Source: Chromatiaceae bacterium (GTDB taxonomy: Bacteria; Pseudomonadota; Gammaproteobacteria; Chromatiales; Chromatiaceae). Taken from it: a stretch of DNA of 64,000 bases. Location: the NCBI GenBank assembly GCA_007693535.1, contig REDK01000099.1, forward strand, positions 1 through 64,000. Reading direction: 5' to 3'. The position numbers and the translations under genes are program-made. Below the pieces are notes generated by a model. The model saw only the letters and a list, made by a program, of their open reading frames with translations. It did no database searches and was not told the origin of the DNA. This document shows positions 59,947 to 64,000 of this stretch, in pieces; within the stretch, counting starts at the first letter, position 1; every line of letters starts with the position of its first letter.

Positions 59947-60546
59947 TCACAGCAGGCGGTCGATGTAGTGAACGATGCCGTTGTCCAGTTCGACTGTACC
60001 GATCACTGTTGCTCCATTGACCTGCAGTTGATCGGCACGCTCGGCCGCGATCGGCTGACCATTCAACGATTGGAGCGCGGCACCAGCCTGGAGGTCCGCC
60101 GCGGTCACCCGCCCGGCCACCAGATGGGCGCCGACCAGTGCCTGCAAGGCGCCTGGATTGTGCACCAGCGCATCGAGTTCGGCCCCGGAGCGCCGCGAGA
60201 AGGCGCCGTCCACCGGCAGGAACAGGGTGTAGGCGCCATCGAAGGATGGCATCGCCCCGTAACTCACGGCCCGCAGCAGGCTGCTGAAGAACTCCACCGA
60301 CAGCGCACGCTCGGTCGGACTCGGCAGCCGCCGGCCAAGCACATCCGACAGCATCCCGCTGGCGCCGTTGGGGGCGCCGGTGCCAGGCAGCACGCCTGGC
60401 GTCAAGCCGAGCGTGCGTGCCCAGCCCGAGACACCGGGATCCTGCCCGCGGGAATCCACGGACATGGCGAGGTTGGGAATGAGGGCGGCCGCAACGAGGG
60501 CAACAAGCGCCGTGCGGCGGAGCCATCGGGCGTGATGGTAAGACAT
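59947..60546 (-). CDS. Exported fasciclin (FAS1) domain protein
   Basis: 199 residues with a signal peptide (RRTALVALVAAALIPNLAMS) and one FAS1 domain (about 65-199) containing FDGAYTLFLPVDGAFSRRSG, LVGAHLVAGRVTAADL and the terminal GTVELDNGIVHYIDRLL. FAS1 proteins mediate adhesion or matrix interaction. GGAG precedes the ATG at 60546. It lies downstream of narXL on the same strand with two inverted repeats in between. Confidence 0.85.
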   Translation of the reverse strand: MSYHHARWLRRTALVALVAAALIPNLAMSVDSRGQDPGVSGWARTLGLTPGVLPGTGAPNGASGMLSDVLGRRLPSPTERALSVEFFSSLLRAVSYGAMPSFDGAYTLFLPVDGAFSRRSGAELDALVHNPGALQALVGAHLVAGRVTAADLQAGAALQSLNGQPIAAERADQLQVNGATVIGTVELDNGIVHYIDRLL

Positions 60547-60658
60547 GGCGGTACTCCAAGGCTGATCGAGATGCGCCCCGAGGAGATGCTGGTTGATCGA
60601 CCATCCTGGCCGACAAGCGGCACCGAACCCGACGACGCAGTCAATAGAAGACTTTATT

Positions 60659-60682
60659 TTCAATCGCTTATCAGTGATTGAA
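60659..60682. promoter_or_regulatory. Inverted repeat upstream of the fasciclin gene
   Basis: TTCAATC, 10 bp, GATTGAA: perfect 7-bp arms in a rare AT-rich patch about 115 bp upstream of the fasciclin start. It may be an operator; the half-site does not match a known consensus well. Confidence 0.35.
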
Positions 60683-60728
60683 GAGAGTAAAGAAGCGGCC
60701 GGGGTCGCTGCCCGCGGGCGACGCTCAA

Positions 60729-60751
60729 TACCTTAGCGTTTCTCTAAGGTA
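60729..60751. promoter_or_regulatory. Perfect inverted repeat between narL and fasciclin genes
   Basis: TACCTTAG-cgtttct-CTAAGGTA, 8-bp arms. It could be the narL terminator hairpin (no T-run follows on the minus strand) or an operator for the fasciclin gene. TACCTTA resembles but does not equal the NarL heptamer TACYYMT. Confidence 0.4.
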
Positions 60752-60819
60752 AGCAACGCACGGGATTGGTTCCCTCTCCGGCCCGCGGCAGACTTGAATG
60801 CCGGCCCTGCGGCGCTCGG

Positions 60820-61470
60820 CTAGCGGCGGCTGTTGGCGACCCAGACGGCGGCCTCGACGCGGGTGCGCAGGTTGAGCTTGCGTAGCAGGTGCTTGACGTG
60901 GACCTTGATGGTGCCAACCGCAAGGTCGAGTTCGCGGGCAATCAGCTTGTTGCTGTAGCCGCGGGCGATCAGACCCAGGATCTCCTGTTCGCGGGGGGTC
61001 AGCCCGGCCTCGTCGGGCGGGCGCGGGCCACTGGATTCGCGCAGCGCCCGCGCCAGCAGTTCGGTCAGTTGCGGACTGATCACCAGCCGCCCGCGGGTGG
61101 CCTCGCACAGCAGGGCGAGCATGTCCTCGGGCTCCATGTCCTTGAGCAGGTAGCCGTCAGCGCCGGCGCGCAGGGCGGCAACCACATCGGCCTCGGTGTC
61201 GGAGACGGTGAGCATGACGATGCGGGCATCCAGGTCCTCGTCGGCGCGCAGCCGCCGCAGGGTGGCCAGGCCGTCGAGCCCTTTCATGTTGAGATCAAGC
61301 AGGATCAGGTCCGGGCGCAGGCGTTGCGCCAGGGCGATGCCGTGCTCGCCATCGGCGGCCTCACCCACCAGCCGCAACGCCGGTTCCATGCCGATCAGGT
61401 CGGCCAGACCCTTGCGAAACAGCGGGTGATCGTCGATGACGATGATCGAGGTCTCGCTGCGGTCGTTCAT
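60820..61470 (-). CDS. narL: Nitrate/nitrite response regulator NarL
   Basis: 216 residues: receiver domain with DD (IVIDDHPLFRKG), phospho-acceptor in LILLDLNMKG, K in YLLKDMEP, and a LuxR-type helix-turn-helix (LTPREQEILGLIARGYSNKL, GTIKVHVKHLLRKLNLRTRV). The sequence and the narX partner support NarL. The narX stop is 35 bp upstream. Likely targets (nitrate respiration genes) are not in the window. Confidence 0.93.
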   Translation of the reverse strand: MNDRSETSIIVIDDHPLFRKGLADLIGMEPALRLVGEAADGEHGIALAQRLRPDLILLDLNMKGLDGLATLRRLRADEDLDARIVMLTVSDTEADVVAALRAGADGYLLKDMEPEDMLALLCEATRGRLVISPQLTELLARALRESSGPRPPDEAGLTPREQEILGLIARGYSNKLIARELDLAVGTIKVHVKHLLRKLNLRTRVEAAVWVANSRR

Positions 61471-61505
61471 GAGCGGCCCTCCGGCCAGTGCAGGGAGTTG
61501 GAACA

Positions 61506-63500
61506 CTAGCCGGCGCGCGGACGAAAGCGCAGGCAGACGCGGGTCCCACCGGCCGGGCCGGGGGCGATCTCGAGACTGCCGCCGAGGCTGGCGGCGCGCT
61601 CGCGCATGATCATCAGGCCGTAATGGCCGCGCCCCGGGGGGGCGCTGCCCGGGCCGATGCCGTCATCAATGATCACCACCAGCACCGCCCCGTCGGTCGT
61701 GCGCTGCAATTGCACCGCGACGCGACCAGCGCGGGCGTGGCGGATCACGTTGGATAAGGCCTCGCGCACGATCTGCAGCACATGCACCTCTTCGTTCGCC
61801 GTTAGCAGGTCGCCCGGCAACTGGTCTCCCAGTACGATCTCAAGGTCGCTACGGTCGCGAAACTCCTGCACCGTGGCGGTCAGGGCCCCGGCCAGGCCGG
61901 TGCCGTCGATGCGCAGCCGGAAGGTGCCGAGCAATTCGCGCAACTGCCGATAGGCGCTGGCCAGGCCGGCACGCAGCTCGGCCAGGATCACAGCGGGGAT
62001 CAGGGCCGGGTCCTGCTTGGCACCGCCGCCCACTGGGCTTTCCGCACCCATAGCCGCAGCGCCCGTCGCGGCCGGCGGCCGCCGGGAGTCCGGTGCCGGG
62101 TCCAGGGCGGCCCCCAGCCGGGTCGCCTGAATCTTGAGATAAGACAGGGACTGGGCCAGGGAGTCGTGTAGTTCCCTGGCCAGGCTGCTGCGCTCCTCGT
62201 GCAGGATCAGCCGCCGCCCCTCCTGCACCCGTGCCTGCAGCCTGCAGGCAGTGGTCAGGTGACCAGCCACGGAGGTCAGCAACCGCTGCTGCCAGGGGGC
62301 CAGGGCCTGGCCTGGATGCAGGCGCACGCGCAAGGTCCCGCAGCGGTGGTCCGGCTCGCCCACGGCCAGGGCCAACCAGGACGTCGCTGCCGATGCGACG
62401 AGGTCCGCCGGTGCATTCGCGCCGCCGCGGCTGTCAGGATCGTGGTCGTCGCCAGGCGCGGTGCATCGCACCGAACGCGCTCCAGCCTCGGTGCAGATGC
62501 AGACCCCGCTGCGGGCATCGGCAGCCAGGTCTTGCTGCCCCCCGATCCCCAGTCCACCACGCAGGCACAGTTGCACCTCGGCGAGCGCCAGGTGCCCCCG
62601 CAGGTCCAGCAGGACGCGCTGCAGGGTCACGACCGACAGCGGCATGTTTTCCAGGGTGCGGCTGGTGCGATAGAGCAGTTCCAGGGAGCGATTGGTACGG
62701 GCCAGGTCCTGGGTCTTGGCGGCGATGCGCGCCTCCAGTTCCTGGTAGAGCCGCGAGAGGTCCTGGGTCATCCGGTTCATCGCCGCCCCGAGCCGCCCCA
62801 GTTCATCGTCACCGGTCCAGGCGACGCGCGCCGAGAAATCGCCCTGGCGGATCTCCCCGGCGCAGCGCAGCAGATCCGCCAACGGAGCCGTCACCCGCCG
62901 CCGCAACAGCACCAGAGTCACCAGCACGAGGGCGAGGGTGAGCCCCAGTGCCGTCGCCTGCAGCAGCCGCAGCAGCCGGATACGCTGCTCGGCGCGCTCT
63001 TCCAGCCGATGCACCAGGGCGTGGATGTCATCGACAAAGGCGTCGACCAAGTCCAGGTAGGCGCTGCGCACCGCCCGATACTGCGGTCCAGATGCAGCCG
63101 CGGAGGCCATCCAGGCGAGGGTCGGACGCAGGTCCGCGCTCCAGCCGGTGTGCACGCGCGCGTAGGCAAGGTTGACCGGATCGCTGTCGGCGCGACCCAG
63201 CATGGCGGTCAGCCGCGGACTGTTGAGGCGCTCCTCGAACTCGGCTGCCAGCACCCGCAAGCGCGCGCGGCGCGCCGCCGGGCTCAAGCCCGCATCCGCC
63301 ACCGCGGCGGCAATACGATAGGACTGCATGCGCAGGGTGCCAGACTGATTGATCGCCGCCGCCATCCCCTGGTTGATCTGGCCGATGATCATTGAGCTGA
63401 CCATGCCGCCCAAGGCCAGGGCCACGATGGTTGCCAGCAGCAGACCAATCAGCTGCAGGGTGGACTGTCGCAGGACATCGGCCATGAGACGGCGCGGCAT
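61506..63500 (-). CDS. narX: Nitrate/nitrite sensor kinase NarX
   Basis: 664 residues: first membrane helix (LQLIGLLLATIVALALGGMV), a periplasmic sensor with the nitrate-binding P-box (AAAINQSGTLRMQSYRIAAA), a second helix (about 190-215), HAMP, a GAF-like central region, and the HisKA_3 transmitter with phospho-His in LARELHDSLAQSLSYLKIQA and N box NEEVHVLQIVREALSNVIRH. The P-box is diagnostic for NarX/NarQ. Start MPRRLM at 63500; MADVL at 63485 is also possible. Forms an operon with narL. Confidence 0.93.
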   Translation of the reverse strand: MPRRLMADVLRQSTLQLIGLLLATIVALALGGMVSSMIIGQINQGMAAAINQSGTLRMQSYRIAAAVADAGLSPAARRARLRVLAAEFEERLNSPRLTAMLGRADSDPVNLAYARVHTGWSADLRPTLAWMASAAASGPQYRAVRSAYLDLVDAFVDDIHALVHRLEERAEQRIRLLRLLQATALGLTLALVLVTLVLLRRRVTAPLADLLRCAGEIRQGDFSARVAWTGDDELGRLGAAMNRMTQDLSRLYQELEARIAAKTQDLARTNRSLELLYRTSRTLENMPLSVVTLQRVLLDLRGHLALAEVQLCLRGGLGIGGQQDLAADARSGVCICTEAGARSVRCTAPGDDHDPDSRGGANAPADLVASAATSWLALAVGEPDHRCGTLRVRLHPGQALAPWQQRLLTSVAGHLTTACRLQARVQEGRRLILHEERSSLARELHDSLAQSLSYLKIQATRLGAALDPAPDSRRPPAATGAAAMGAESPVGGGAKQDPALIPAVILAELRAGLASAYRQLRELLGTFRLRIDGTGLAGALTATVQEFRDRSDLEIVLGDQLPGDLLTANEEVHVLQIVREALSNVIRHARAGRVAVQLQRTTDGAVLVVIIDDGIGPGSAPPGRGHYGLMIMRERAASLGGSLEIAPGPAGGTRVCLRFRPRAG

Positions 63501-63521
63501 CGCGGGCAGGGATCGGCCACC

Positions 63522-63572
63522 GGGTACTGGCCTTGTACCCCACCCGCTCGGCTGGTTAAAGGGGGTACCCCC
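63522..63572. promoter_or_regulatory. Palindromes GGGTAC-N7-GTACCC and GGGGGTACCCCC upstream of narX
   Basis: GGGTAC at 63522-63527 is mirrored by GTACCC at 63535-63540, and a perfect 12-bp palindrome GGGGGTACCCCC occupies 63561-63572. A third GGGGGTATTAC is at about 63674. All lie within 180 bp of the narX start. They may be binding sites for a regulator, possibly NarL itself, but do not form the canonical 7-2-7 NarL arrangement. Confidence 0.4.
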
Positions 63573-63750
63573 AATCAGTAAGACCCGCGCGCCGGACCGG
63601 ATCAGGCTGGCCCGGAGGGCGGAAAAAACCTCTGAAAAACAACCTTGCGGCCTCTGCCCCCACCCTCTCCGAGGGGGTATTACTTTATCTTTCAATAAAT
63701 ATTTCAGTCCCTTGCGCGCGATCGCTCAGGGCGTAAGGTGGCTCCACCTG

Positions 63751-63858
63751 GCCTCGATCGTCACTGCGGCCACCGCGGCGACCGACTGCGTCGTCATGGC
63801 TGGAAGCCCTGACGACGCACGGCGCCCGAGCCGCTGGCCGCGATAACGATCAAGGCCC
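63751..63858 (+). repeat. Dispersed palindromic repeat, copy 2
   Basis: Second copy of the repeat at 25684-25815. Here positions 63787-63801 and 63805-63819 form a 15-bp stem with one mismatch around the loop gga. The core GGCTGGAAGCCCTGACGACG is identical in the two copies. Confidence 0.65.
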
Positions 63859-63884
63859 TCCACATCAAGCCCGCGCCCCTGACC

Positions 63885-63922
63885 GATCCGGCCTCGATCC
63901 GGCCTCGATCCGGCCTCGATCC
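63885..63922 (+). repeat. Tandem repeat, 11-bp unit GATCCGGCCTC
   Basis: Three exact copies at 63885-63895, 63896-63906 and 63907-63917, with a partial fourth (GATCC). Non-coding. Confidence 0.85.
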
Positions 63923-64000
63923 GCCCGGCGGCAGCCGCGCCCCCAATCAATCGCCCAGCCAGGCAAAAGCACCCAGCGACCAGAGCGCCCAGTGAATAGC

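Larger units (their letters stand above)
63501..64000. other. Upstream region of narX, rich in palindromes and repeats
   Basis: 500 bp to the window edge without a recognised gene. It holds three GGGTA-type elements near narX, a dispersed repeat with a long hairpin and an 11-bp tandem repeat, each listed separately. Confidence 0.6.

Noticed and set aside
63726-63950. Minus-strand frame of 74 codons near the right edge
   Set aside because: It overlaps the dispersed repeat and tandem array and has repeat-derived composition; no ribosome-binding site.

Overview
The window is 64 kb of GC-rich chromosomal DNA from a gammaproteobacterium. Gene families, operon orders (tatABC after hisE, holB-pilZ-tatD, pilW-rodZ-hisS-yfgM-bamB-der, trxA-rho with divergent rhlB) and a nitrogen-fixation accessory cluster suggest a diazotrophic member of the Chromatiales (purple sulfur bacteria and relatives). 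No photosynthesis or sulfur-oxidation gene lies in the window, so this placement is an inference.

Layout. At the left edge are relics of an IS200/IS605 element (start of a tnpB-like gene and a truncated tnpA) that abut cydC. Then come cydDC on the minus strand (0.3-3.9 kb) and a plus-strand nif accessory operon (4.3-9.4 kb): nifB, an Alvin-type 4Fe-4S ferredoxin, an ArsC-like NifO protein, a 2Fe-2S ferredoxin, an FeSII (Shethna) protein, nifQ and draG. A NifA site and a sigma-54 promoter precede nifB. From 9.5 to 12.1 kb is an accessory patch with a decayed AAA ATPase gene, its companion gene and a SHOCT-domain protein. Anaerobic ubiquinone genes ubiU-ubiV with yhcC follow (12-15 kb), then hisE-tatABC, a LysR regulator, and the rhlB-ogt-xerD operon divergent from trxA and rho.

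From 25.8 to 36.2 kb are a PqiA-like protein, ndk, and the rlmN-pilW-rodZ-hisS-yfgM-bamB-der series, which lacks the usual ispG. The minus-strand block at 36.2-43.4 kb carries an SDR enzyme, a giant MscK-type channel, ppx and an EamA transporter. Next are an envelope protein with a coiled coil, a lipoprotein, and a MerR-type regulator facing two genes of unknown function (46.2-48.5 kb). Then come lptF, tatD, pilZ and holB, followed by acnA, purB and a second EamA transporter. The stretch 57.8-59.9 kb is a graveyard of transposase (IS21 istA) and toxin-antitoxin remnants with one intact-looking fused antitoxin. The right end has a fasciclin-domain protein and narL-narX, behind a region rich in palindromes and repeats. 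One of these repeats has a second copy 38 kb away, in front of the pqiA-like gene.

How the genes work together. The nif operon supplies the FeMo-cofactor precursor (NifB), molybdenum delivery (NifQ), electron carriers, conformational oxygen protection (FeSII) and post-translational reactivation (DraG). CydDC supports cytochrome bd assembly. UbiUV makes ubiquinone without oxygen, and NarXL senses nitrate. Together these fit a bacterium that moves between anoxic and microoxic conditions. No rRNA, tRNA or CRISPR array was seen.
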